Assembly: GCA_022266195.1 (NCBI GenBank)
Contig: WHVY01000002.1
Span: 3,859,001 to 3,923,000, forward strand
DNA: 64,000 nucleotides
Reading direction: 5' to 3'
Source: Tetranychus cinnabarinus
Lineage: Eukaryota; Arthropoda; Arachnida; Trombidiformes; Tetranychidae
Made by a program: the position numbers and the translations under genes. How positions within the stretch are numbered: the stretch's first letter is position 1; the number at the start of each line of letters is the position of its first letter. Of this stretch, positions 19,273 through 29,510 are shown piece by piece. The notes beneath the pieces were generated by a model. It saw only the letters and a program-made list of their open reading frames with translations, did no database searches and was not told the DNA's origin.

Positions 19273-20604
19273 GAAGATAGATCTCCACAGTTAATAAAAA
19301 GGGAACTTCTTACTGCGATAGCTGTTGGGTCAACAGCTATTGTGGTGGGCGGTGTGGTACTTACAGGAGTAGCATACATGTATAAAAGTGTCATGACACC
19401 TGACATCGATTTTAAACCCGTGTTGGAAGCCATTACAAAACAAGATGAAGAATACAAGAAAGCGATGAAAACACAGTTTGACCATTTAGTCAACGTTACG
19501 AAACTCCTGCATGAACAACAACAACAAATTGATATGATTAAAAAATTGATACCAGTTGTTTCCTTTCAAGCAGCTGATGTCATAACTGGTTCAAATACTC
19601 AGTTAATGACAATGCAAAAATTCAATGACAGTATAAAACAATCAAGACCAACAATAGATCGTAATTTCTTCTAGTCTCTAAAAATAAATTTGCAGTGTGA
19701 CGATTGTGACTTATCAGTAATTGAAAAAATCTCAGTAAAAGTTCACAATGAAAATAAATATCCAATATTAAGTTTGAACTTCACAACCTTTAGGCAAGAC
19801 CAGGTTACAAAAATCTTTCAAGCGGACCCATTTTTGTTATATAAAACCAATGCGACACATACATGTAAAATTAAATACAAAGGACCAGAATATCTATTAG
19901 TAAATACCACCACATACCAGTTCTGTGAAATTGAGGAAAGTAAGTTGAAGTCACCAAACCCTATTTTCACCAAAGTGTCAACTTGCCCAAATAAGTTCAA
20001 TAAAACACAACTCTGGAGAGATGAGCATTGTGTCTCTAGAAACGTAAATGAAACAATTGTTGCGGAAAAAATTCAAGTTAAAAATATGGGTGATCATTAT
20101 TTGATTCATTGTGCAGGACATAAAATTGAAATATACTCAGGTACTTATTCATGTCCAAACCAAGTTATCAAACTATCAAAATATACCAATTTCAGTATCG
20201 ATGACATGAAGTACACTTCCACTAATTTTTTCCTTTACGTTAGAGGTCCCAGAGTAACTGAACATACTCAAGCAATAAATTTAAAACTATTTCAACCAAC
20301 TTATCAAGAAATCAATATACCAACATTAGAATTTGAACTCCTAGATGCAGCTCACGAGAAGGTACTCTCCAGTTTCGAGAAAATCACTCTTAATTGGAAA
20401 TTTGATTATTTTAAATGGATTTCAATTTCACTATTAGTAACCATTTGCTTCTTGTTATGTTCTCTTAGCGTACGTTTTATGTTCACCCCAAAGCGAACAG
20501 TATACTCAATAGTTTACGATGAGAGGGATAACAGAACGAACAGAGTAGATAAAATAAGAGATAAAAGACAACCAGAAGTAATACCTTTACATAAATGCTA
20601 TTAA
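18900..20604 (+). CDS. env: env-like glycoprotein, broken by two stops
   Basis: The region follows the integrase in the same frame. Part 1 (to 19269) has a signal-like hydrophobic stretch and Cys-containing ectodomain. Part 2 (19273-19671) has a basic KR cleavage-like site, a Gly/Val/Ala-rich fusion-peptide-like segment and then a coiled-coil heptad region. Part 3 (19675-20604) has several N-glycosylation sequons, paired cysteines, a transmembrane helix around residues 245-265 of the frame counted from 19690, and a short cytoplasmic tail. The architecture resembles class I / baculovirus F-type fusion proteins of errantiviruses. TAG codons at 19270-19272 and 19672-19674 interrupt it; there is no frameshift. 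The family assignment is by architecture only. Confidence 0.7.
19318..19340 (+). repeat. 10-bp perfect hairpin after the first env stop
   Basis: Arms 19318-19327 and 19331-19340 are perfect complements with loop GGT, beginning 46 nt after the TAG at 19270. It is farther away than the structures that usually stimulate readthrough, so its role is open. Confidence 0.6.
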
Positions 20605-21025
20605 AATAAATTTTGGGAAATAATCATGGTGATGGGAAATGATAAAATTGAATAAAAACAAAAAAAAACACAAAATTGAAAACAAAACAAAAAAAAACTA
20701 ATAAGACAAAAAAAAACTCCCGGTGATTGGGCTATAAAAAAAACACTAACTAAATTCTATTAATAACAAAGCTAAAAGATAAAAGTGAAAGCCCGGTGAG
20801 TGGGCTGAAAAAAAACATGATAACACAAACACCCGGTGATTGGGGTATAAAAAAAAACAAAAAAAAAATAATAAGAACCCGGTGATTGGGTTGAAAAAAA
20901 ATAATAAAATTAAGTGCCCGGTGATTGGGTTGAGTCTAAAACGACCAGAGATGGGTCATAAAAATAAAAGTCCCGGTGATTGGGACTGATTAATCATTTT
21001 CTTTTCTTCTCTTTTATCTAACAGG
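20605..21025 (+). promoter_or_regulatory. array of co-varying GGTGATT-loop hairpins plus splice acceptor
   Basis: This A-rich spacer contains six hairpins with the loop GGTGATT (once GGTGAGT): 20719-20731 (CCC/GGG), 20790-20806 (AGCCC/GGGCT), 20832-20844 (CCC/GGG, extendable with a bulge), 20876-20892 (AACCC/GGGTT), 20916-20930 (GCCC/GGGT with G-T) and 20969-20987 (AGTCCC/GGGACT). The loop is constant while flanking stem pairs change together, as expected of a selected RNA structure. A pyrimidine-rich tract and CAG at 21022-21024 form a 3' splice acceptor two bases before the next ATG. A nuclear-export, packaging or splicing role is inference. Confidence 0.75.
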
Positions 21026-22237
21026 ATGGAGAGAAATCAGCCGAGATGGAGAAATGCTAAATATTCAGACGGAGATAATGAAAGGAAACCTATTTTACTG
21101 TATCAACACTATTTGCTCCTGTCCTGCTATGCTTGGAATTTCGTCAATAGTTATGGAGTTAGCAAGAAAACAATCCCAGGGTGTAAAATGTCAGGAACTC
21201 CACCAAAAATGCATAAATTCACAAAATTAACGATAACAGCACACACCCAAAGAGCGATAAACCATGCCCATAATTTTCTTATCAAAGAGATTAAAGAAAT
21301 TGCAGGTAGAATTAAAAGGAAGACTGGCAGATCGAGATGGATTGAACTCACTCCGATACCATTATTCCACTGCAGTTTATGCTTTGCCCCTGACCATCCA
21401 AAAATTGAGTGTAAAAACTGTTCATTTTGCTCAAGCAACACCCATTTTAGGAAAAATTGCCCTGATTTGATTAAACGAGTAGGACAAGTTATGTTACAAA
21501 TCCAGCCTGTTATCAAACCTGTTAACGCAAAAAGAGAAGAAAGAAGACAACTTCGACGAAAATTAAGAAGAGAGTTTACAGGTAATATTTGGTACAAGAT
21601 ACCCGGAAAATATGATCCAAAAATTTTAGAAAAATTAGAACCAATTGGTTCCCCATCTTTACCTACATTGTCATTGGACATGGAAGGAAATGGAAGTGGA
21701 GGTGTCGGTAATATCCATATATCTGGATGGTTTGGAAACATAATACGAATTCAAACAATATACTACGTTGAGGTTAAATCAGAAAACTCATTCTACGCAA
21801 ATACCAAGATTACGGGATTACAACCCAGCGATTTAGCTACAGGTGTACCTTTTCACATAGTACGTAAAACGGTGTTAGAAATTTTAAGAGGAAAAAGAGT
21901 AATCACCCAAGGAGACGGTGATTTAAGGTTATTAAAATTTACTCCAGGTCACTTGATGGATAACGACATTACCTGGATTGATTTACAATCACTATGGCCT
22001 GGTCAGCAACCGTTAGGGTTAAAATATGTTGACAAATTCTTCTTCCCCGAGAATCCTAAGTTGAAACGCGATGATCCAACAAATACAATCGCTGGACATT
22101 CTCCAGAAAGAGATGCGAGAGTTACTCTACGAGGATATATGGAGTATTTAAAACTAGCAGACTATATAAATTACGTTCCAAGCTCAGAAACCATAAGACG
22201 AATGGTCAATTCCAATTTATCCATTAACGACTGGTGA
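21026..22237 (+). CDS. two CCHC knuckles + DEDDh 3'-5' exonuclease, element accessory ORF
   Basis: This 403-aa protein is encoded inside the gypsy element, between the env-like region and the 3' LTR. Two adjacent zinc knuckles fit C-x2-C-x4-H-x4-C exactly (C116-C129 and C132-C145), followed by a basic segment (about 169-183). From about residue 214 all DEDDh exonuclease motifs are present: ExoI LDMEGNG (D218, E220), ExoII GDGDLRLL (D299), ExoIII HSPERDAR (H358, D363), with a WIDLQSLW segment between II and III as in the ISG20/REX4 subgroup. The likely activity is metal-dependent 3'-5' trimming of RNA or DNA bound by the knuckles. Expression is probably from a spliced RNA using the acceptor at 21024. 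No stop or frameshift is seen, unlike env. The exonuclease assignment rests on motif order and spacing. Confidence 0.82.
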   Translation: MERNQPRWRNAKYSDGDNERKPILLYQHYLLLSCYAWNFVNSYGVSKKTIPGCKMSGTPPKMHKFTKLTITAHTQRAINHAHNFLIKEIKEIAGRIKRKTGRSRWIELTPIPLFHCSLCFAPDHPKIECKNCSFCSSNTHFRKNCPDLIKRVGQVMLQIQPVIKPVNAKREERRQLRRKLRREFTGNIWYKIPGKYDPKILEKLEPIGSPSLPTLSLDMEGNGSGGVGNIHISGWFGNIIRIQTIYYVEVKSENSFYANTKITGLQPSDLATGVPFHIVRKTVLEILRGKRVITQGDGDLRLLKFTPGHLMDNDITWIDLQSLWPGQQPLGLKYVDKFFFPENPKLKRDDPTNTIAGHSPERDARVTLRGYMEYLKLADYINYVPSSETIRRMVNSNLSINDW

Positions 22238-22354
22238 AACGCCATGCATATTAATCACACATTTTCATTGTTTAACATATAATTTTCCTATTATTAATCC
22301 ATATTTTAGTTTGTATTTACAGAACGAGGACGTTCTTTTGGTGCCCCGGTCAAC
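22238..22354 (+). other. 3' untranslated segment before LTR
   Basis: Short spacer after the exonuclease stop. It contains a small inverted repeat GAACG/CGTTC (22322-22335) but no polypurine tract immediately before TGTGAG; the last 15 bases are mixed (gtgccccggtcaac). Second-strand priming must therefore use a non-canonical or more distant tract, if the copy can prime at all. Confidence 0.5.
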
Positions 22355-23042
22355 TGTGAGAAAACTGGTCTTAACCAGTTTTTTGTTTAGTAACTACCTT
22401 TCCCTACCTCCAGTAGGTAGGGAAAGGCCATTATTGGCGCAAATTTTGGAGGTCGGCCATTTTATGCGGGAGAAGATTTTCTCCCTTATCCTGCATAAAA
22501 TGGCCGACAATCTCTTTGTTCGTGGCCAGAAATTGGACCCTGCGGAAGCCCTGTTCGGGTAAATAGTGAACTTAGTAATGCCAACCAACTGTGTACACCT
22601 TAACCAAGTGCTAATGTTACTAGTTTTATACCCAAAAACTGAAACAGTGTAAAGTGTTAATACTTGAATTTGTGAATGAATTGGTATTGTATTGAGATTC
22701 ATTTGATGACTAGTTTATGACTAGATTTGTGATTTCAGTAACAAGGACTTCTATCCACCAGTGATTCAACATTAGTGTGGTGAATTAAAGACGCAACTCG
22801 GACTATTGAAAGTGATTGTGACCTGAACTTAATAAAACTGTATTCACCAACAAAACTTTCAGTGTTAACCTAAGAGATTCATCCTCCTGAGTGATCTTAA
22901 TACTACCTTTGTATTCAAATATTCTCATCTCTTTCAATATTAATATTCTCTTATCTTGCTTGATGATTGTAATCCTTTATTTTTTTAAACCATACTGATG
23001 TAATACAAATAAAATTCATTCGATTCACCGATCTGGCTTCCA
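22355..23042 (+). repeat. 3' LTR of gypsy element
   Basis: Matches 11505-12192 with one difference seen (22452 G versus 11602 T). It is followed by the second TTAC of the target duplication. Confidence 0.95.
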
Positions 23043-23150
23043 TTACCAAGTTTCAAGTCTTGGCGAACAACACCGTGACAATGCGTATAATAACGTCTTC
23101 CAAGATGTACTGATGAGTGCACTTGCATCTTGCGTGGTTCGTTTTTTAAA
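23043..23150 (-). pseudogene. CaMKI-like kinase pseudogene, 5' part
   Basis: The minus strand encodes, across three frames, DASALI, then QYILEDV, then YYTHCHGVVRQDLKLGN. These align with the CaMKI segment that leads to the catalytic loop HRDLKPEN, here altered to RQDLKLGN. Joined through the TTAC target site it continues into 11504 and lower positions. The frame breaks and lost catalytic residues show the gene was dead in this region. Upstream homology fades near 23150. Confidence 0.75.
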
Positions 23151-23605
23151 TTATCTTTAGGTTCTCACTAGTCAAGATTCTCAAATGGTTTACTGTACTT
23201 TTTGATTTTCCTACAGTTCCTCAAATCGATTTTTCATTTTTAACTGTTATTTTGTTTTTACAAGATTTCCCAGTTCCATCAACTTTTTGTTGCAATGCAC
23301 CTCCTGTACCCTCAACTTCGCTCGAAGGATACGCTGCTGACTTACTTTATTTTTCATTGCTATTTTTCGATTCAATTATCGAACGATATAATCGATACTA
23401 TCCTTAAAAGTATCGTTTCTTTCGGTCCATACCAGAAAAAAATATCGCGAAACACTAAATTAATTTATCGATGTATAGCGTCTCTGAAAGAATTTGCTTA
23501 GAATATTATTGCAAGTCAATTTCTTAAGTTATGAACCGAATTAATTGCTAGAGCGACTCAACACTTTTTTATTTACACAAAAATGAATAATGAATGAATG
23601 AACAT
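23151..23605. other. intergenic spacer
   Basis: AT-rich sequence between the kinase pseudogene and the 3' end of the next gene. A 68-codon plus-strand frame (23295-23501) has no protein-like features. I see nothing else. Confidence 0.5.
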
Positions 23606-26600
23606 TCAATGAATATCTTTAATTTGTTCATCTATTTGTCTTTTCCAAGTGAAATCTATATTGACCTTTGAAGCATTACGCATTTGTTTAACTTTTGCGT
23701 AAGCAAAAGGAGATATAAACCCCGCTAAAGTACCGACAAACAGAAACAGCATTATTATACCAAAAGCACCCAACCCACTCGTTCGCTTAGTTACTCCACT
23801 TAAACTGGATTCTTGGATTGCATTTCCATTCGATTTCACTTTTAGCTCGTAGTTTGAACATTCACCTCCATCACTGGTTTTGGTATCAGGACTTTTCATT
23901 GAAAAATGAGTCAAGGAACAAGAACTTTCTGTTCTACTCTTAGGACAGTAATTGAATGATTGACATCTAGTGTCACCATCAGACCATCGATGACATAATG
24001 AAGCACATTGGTCTAAAGTTAATTTGGTTTCGGTGCTAATGACATCTGATACGATTTTGTTTCCCGTTTTCTGGTATTTTTCAGTTGCTTTGGCTAAAGT
24101 AGAAAATTGAATTGGTTAAAGACTCAACTGATTTCAAGAATACTTACGAAAATATATTGTGCATTCTTCATCATATTGTGTATCTGCATCTGTAAATAAA
24201 CCACCAAAACTACAAAAACCATCACAATATTGAAACGATATGCATTCAGATGAAGCATGACAAGATTCTGCACAGAAATTCTGATCTATTTGCATCGCAG
24301 TTGAAAGCTGAGTTTTAAATTTTCTATTGAGTGCTTTTGAATAATCGTTGAGAATGTTAATAGAGAAAATTGTACAGTGGATGTCATTTTCAGTATGCAA
24401 GTCTCGATTTATAATGTCCGAAGACTGCAAGCTGCTCACTCTACACTCAGTTACACCACCAGGGTTGCAAAATGAAAAAGTAATGCACGAAACTTGATCT
24501 GAATCATGACAGTTTCGGTAACAATCAGCAAAAGTTTTTACATCTGGCACAGTCAGAGTGGATTGATCATCAATTTTCAACTTTGCATCCCATCTAAGTT
24601 GAGAAGCAATATCATCATACGGAGCAGTTCCCTCTTTAGTTACGTCGATAACATCAATAATCTTAAAAGGTACAGCTTTTGGAAAGAGAATAATATTGAT
24701 TGTTACGAGTTTCGAAGTGAATCAAAAGGATGAGAAGAATTAGGTATCAAGTATTAATACTTACGCGCATCTCCGTCAAAAAATACGTATGTTTGTCCAA
24801 CATTATGCAAGTATGCATCATGAATCTGGTCAAGTGTTAGCTCTTGTTTAATTCGATTCAAATTTCTCAGTGGAAATTGGTAGACGTTGCCTGATCTTCC
24901 GAGTCTGAGATCTTCTTTGAGATCCTCGAGATTATTCAAGTACCCACAAACAAGATCCGAGGCCATATAGATGACAACCCTGGTTGCGAAGAAAACATTT
25001 AATGCAAATTTCAACTTAGTTAGAACGCATAATAAAATAGTATCGGCTTTTATACTTGATTGTCTCTTGATAACTCGATAGTTTTCTCAGGCATTCTTCT
25101 TCACTATCAACCTTAGTTGTTTTCATCTTGGTCAATGTTTCTTGACTGACAGACATAAATTTAGATTTGAAAATGTCTGCAAAAGAACAAGAAGTTTAAT
25201 GGTGGAACTCAATTGTATACGAATTAAGTGGAAACTTACATTTCAATAGCGGTAGATTGACAAATGTTACTTCCATTTCGACTTTTGTATCAGCAAAGCG
25301 ATATTGAATATCACTAATTCGTAGTATGCTGACTGGTTTAGCAAGAAGTACATGATAAAGGAAGTCTCCTTTTAACCAGTTAACACGATTCTCTGTGTTT
25401 TTGATACAAGAACCGTATGAATCTAAAAAAGGACGAAAAGTTTATTCCAAAGAAGGTATTTTCCATTTTCTTCGTAGTTTGGTTTAAAATAAACTTTTGC
25501 ATGAAGAACACAGAATATTATAGAGTCACCATTGAAGAAGTTCTGGCTGATTATACCATGTATTTTTATGTCAAAAGCACACAGATCAGGCTTATTCAAG
25601 TTCTCTATTAATTGTTAATACATACCATCGCACTCTAATATGAAGTCAAGGATCAATTTACCATCGATATAAGAGTATTTAACTTTTTCTGCCAATGAAC
25701 GAATATTCTCGACGGATCGAACCTCTTGAAAGTTCATGTAATCTCTTGTAATTCCGTCCTTCAAATTGTAAACTTTTTTCTAGTCAAGGAAAGGTTCTAA
25801 TGTTAATATTTTGGTAATAACAAGAATTAAAGTGAGTTCGTACCGATTCATCATAATCATAGGTGGAGATCATAGTACTGACAAGAGTATAACCATAAAA
25901 TATGCCTTCAGGTTGCTTAAAAGCGCCATTTCGATCGAAATTCGCATATTATAACAGAAATAAGAAATGAATTTATCATTAAAAAGGCGTACAGTTGACT
26001 CGTTGCTAGAATTTCTGGACAATTCGCGCCAGTCTTTGCTATTGCATTGTCTTTCCGACTCAAATAACTTACCGATTGTGCAAAATATTGAGTAATGACT
26101 GCTTTATCCACCTTCTTTCCGTTGATGTTAACATTAAATTGAACTGATTCCCATACTTCAACAGGGACTCCAGATCGATGTTCCTAAAGTGGATGATATA
26201 ATTAAAAACAATTTTGGATGATTTTTATAGCTATTTGAGTTATACAGTTTACAGTTGTATTGACTTTAATAAACTATTTAGAATGTACAAAAGATTTTTT
26301 AATATTAATGCATTCGCTAGATGATGTTCAACAATTTATTGTTACAATATTACACTAAAAACTGAATGAGCTTACTTGTGAATATTGAAATACACTGAAT
26401 TTTACTATTGAACGGAATGTAGAATGATACCCAGCGAGGCCTTAACTATCTAATACACGTATTTAGAAGTCTTTCATCTACAAAGATCTTTGAATGACGA
26501 GGAAAGTTTATATGATTATCCACGAACAAACATTTATAATAAACAAACTCGAATTCAATGACAAAGTCGTGCTTTTTTCGTCATTTACTTACCAAGTTGA

Positions 26601-28526
26601 GTTTCCCAAGATATTTAAAGCTACCATCGAGCATGAAAAGACTCGCCAAAGTGAATGAACTATGCATGTTGACTCCAGGCGCATCCGAGTCTATAGTTAG
26701 TGCTTTATAAACTCCATCAGATTCAATCAGGAAGGAAACTCCGAATCGATAATCATTGATAGTTTCTGTTGTTACACCGAGCAATGTTGCCTTTAAGCTC
26801 AAATAATCGTAAGATTGTGCTGCATGAATCTGAGAATAAAAGAAATGAATAAGTGGAATAAATAAATGGAATGAATAAAGAATTGAAATATTTTGCTAGA
26901 TAAACTAACCTCATTGAATGATCGAGAAGTAGTTGAACCTTGAATGTTTTCTTGCATGGTATAATGCAAGTGATTAACTCTCAGAACGGGAAGATCTTTA
27001 TTTCCTGATAAGTAGTGTGGACATCCAGTTCCAGGCAAAGGCTAGTCGAGAATGAGAATGATTGAATTTTACAATGAATTCGTTTTCGCACTTGAATAAG
27101 CACATTTAAACTAAGAAAATTTTCATTTTTGGATCATTATATATTTCATAGGCAATAATTCTGTTTAGCAAATATCGTACTTTTACACATATTCACTTAA
27201 ATACTACTTATTAATGCTTACTTGAACTTGATTCTGGAGTTGATCCACAGCGTTTTCGTTCTGAACGTAAATATCTAAAATGATATTCTCTTTGGATGCA
27301 AAGGGACTTGAATCATAACCGTTAATTTCAATTCGTTTTGGATTTTTAATTCCAGTCTCGTCATCCAAATTATCTGAGATGAGAGTGAAGGTCTTTTAAA
27401 TTAAATTAAACTTGATTGTTTCAACTCACGTTTATAATAATAAGTTATTTTCAGTCTTTCGTTTATCTCTGATGTTGCGCTCATCATCATGGTTCCTCTT
27501 ACGCTTTTAAACCGTGGAAGGTTTGATGTCTATTAACAAACAAACAAAGTCGATTGAAGCATTCCGAATTTTTCGAAGGGAAATGTTAGTGTATTTACCC
27601 AAACAAGCAACGAATGATCTATTCGGTATAATATCGAAGGTCCCATCAAAAGAATCTGGTTGATTAAAGGTTTGTTGATTCCAGGTAAAGTTTTATCCCA
27701 ACTATTCTTGTAAGTGAATAGTAAACAATTTGTACCTTTGAAAATGAAATGAACAAATATAATCAAATAATTCAATTTACAGGTGGTGTTTGGATCATTT
27801 TTATTTTACGAATAAGTAGTTCGTAAATCGTGTCAATACTGTGATAGATCCTTTCTCACAGCAAACTTTTTGTTAGAACCCTTGCAGACTTTTAGGTGCA
27901 TTGACTTTATATTGTGTATTTTAAATTAATATATTGTAAGGATAGCAACTTTCGATAAGCTTGGACCCAACTGGCACAGCGAAAGTAACTCGAGTAACAA
28001 ATTCTTTTGAATTATTGCAAATTTGAGAAACGAATCTTTGCTCATAAATCTAACACATCATTCCAATGTTTCCACAACCGTTTAATTTAGTTTGCAATAT
28101 ACTTGAATATTCTTACCTTGAATAACCAACCGTTCCTTACTGTCCACACCAGTATGGGAATCAACATCATAATGTATTGAGTAGGAGTCCGTATCACTTG
28201 AGATCAAAATTTTACCTTTGATGGTTGTACCAGAAGCAGATAGCAGCTCTTGTATAAAATACTTTTTAAATCCATTCTGATAGATGCAACTAAACGTTAG
28301 ATTGGCCGAAGATTAGTTTATTGTTCAACTCACGACATCAGTTAGAGTAGCATTGATCACTGAGCTTCCTTTAGGTACTTTCAATGGCAAGTCGACCAAA
28401 CTGTTGGTAATAACTGTAGCAATAAATAAGTGTATGTTAGGTTAAGACGATTGAGTTTTAATTTCAATTCTTACTTGTTGATATTGTTGTGAATAATGTA
28501 AAAACAATTAAAAGTTTGAGTAACAT
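23606..28526 (-). CDS. large single-pass membrane protein, 16 exons (LolA-like/apple-like candidate)
   Basis: Exon model in transcription order: 28526-28475, 28413-28334, 28276-28117, 27735-27599, 27529-27430, 27373-27222, 27041-26910, 26829-26593, 26183-26073, 25915-25844, 25779-25626, 25422-25240, 25176-25056, 24979-24765, 24675-24148, 24093-23606. All phases agree, giving 973 aa. It has a signal peptide (MLLKLLIVFTLFTTIST), a long beta-rich ectodomain with repeated Tyr-Asp-Tyr motifs (STYDYDES), two or three Cys-rich modules in the last third that resemble PAN/apple folds, one transmembrane helix (IIMLFLFVGTLAGFISPF) and a tail of about 30 aa. It probably sits on the cell surface. It recalls the arachnid proteins annotated 'LolA-like', but I cannot prove that. 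Two acceptors end in AAG. Confidence 0.8.
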
Positions 28527-28857
28527 TGGAGATATTTATTTATTTATTAGAGAAGTTTATATTGCATTGATTTTCTTATTTTATTACGATTTAATCCATG
28601 CAATTTTTACAAACAAATACAAACACAAGTTGCTATATGTTTAAAATTTGCAAATAAATTGATTAATGCATTCCAATATTTACATTTCAACGATACCGTG
28701 ATGAACTGAGTTAAAAACGCCTTAGATCAAATGATTGAATGTAACCAATAAAAGTATCAAAACAAGTGCAATAGAAACAATTAATCCATTTTCTGAATCA
28801 TATGTGCAAAATGCTGGATAACATTGGATAAGTACAAAGTCAAAGTAATATAACCTC

Positions 28858-29005
28858 AAACATAAGCAAAGTAACGGATGTTAAAATCACGTCTAGAACT
28901 TGCCAGGTGTCTTGAGAGAAGGATAATTGTCACTTGTAACCATCCACATTCTCCTTAAACAATTTTATCGAATAAATGTTACAAAGCAATAACCATGTTA
29001 TGAAA
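28858..29005 (-). pseudogene. relic of a glucocerebrosidase 3' end
   Basis: This stretch matches about 30594-30748, the last codons and 3' untranslated region of the glucocerebrosidase gene. It still reads NMVIAL-stop on the minus strand (stop at about 28979), then diverges upstream. It is a fragment of an old paralogue. Confidence 0.7.
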
Positions 29006-29081
29006 ACTCAAAGACTACATTCTTCAATCGTAGCTTACGAAAATTTTGTGTACTTTTCGTTGGATGAACGGTTGCTTCAGA

Positions 29082-29269
29082 TGCTAGTTACAATACTTGT
29101 ATCAAACACACAGAGAATCGTGTTTACTGGTTGAAAGGAGACTTCCTTTATTATGTCCTTTTAACTATACCAGTCAGTCTTCTGCGAATTAGGGATATTC
29201 AATATCGATTCACTGGTAAAAAATGCAAGTAACATTTTTTTATCTACCGCAATTGGAGTGTGAGTTAAT
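29082..29269 (+). pseudogene. inverted relic of membrane-protein exon 12
   Basis: The plus strand encodes CIKHTENRVYWLKGDFLYY and RIRDIQYRF, close to exon 12 (25422-25240) of the neighbouring membrane-protein gene. A CAG acceptor (29079-29081) and a GTGAG donor still bound it. A deletion near the 3' end causes a stop. It points opposite to its parent, so it is the remnant of an inverted duplication. Confidence 0.8.
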
Positions 29270-29384
29270 TTATTGAAATATAAATAAATTTCCATTGTAA
29301 TGATTTACATGAAAACAACTGTTAACCACTAAATTGCCTGATTACCGAAAAGGTTGGTCAGTTGAAGAGAGAAACAATTGTTGA

Positions 29385-29510
29385 TTCAAGATTTCCTTCA
29401 ATCCTGACACATTAAATAATTAAAGGCAATTCTCAATTGTACTATTCAGTAAGCTATTCAGAATCAAGAGTGATTCACATGAAACTGGGGATAAAAAGTC
29501 ATTGATTGGT
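29385..29510. repeat. dispersed repeat, inverted relative to 358-480
   Basis: Reverse complement of 358-480 with moderate divergence, including the shared block catgaaactggggataaaa. A weaker third match is at about 30488-30520. Family and boundaries are unknown. Confidence 0.6.

Larger units (their letters stand above)
11505..23042 (+). mobile_element. Ty3/gypsy retroelement with env-like and exonuclease ORFs
   Basis: The 11.5-kb element has LTRs 11505-12192 and 22355-23042 (688 bp, TG...CA) and a 4-bp target duplication TTAC (11501-11504 and 23043-23046). Comparison by eye finds one LTR difference (11602 T, 22452 G), indicating a recent insertion. Order: LTR, primer-binding site, long AT-rich leader with minisatellite, small membrane ORF, gag, pol, env-like region, hairpin array, exonuclease ORF, LTR. 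gag, pol and env share one frame interrupted by three stops. No polypurine run lies directly before the 3' LTR, which is unusual. The env-like region places it with errantivirus-like gypsy elements, but closer classification needs a tree. Confidence 0.93.

Noticed and set aside
21151..21741. 196-codon antisense ORF over the exonuclease gene
   Set aside because: The plus-strand frame has complete enzyme motifs; this one is a shadow.
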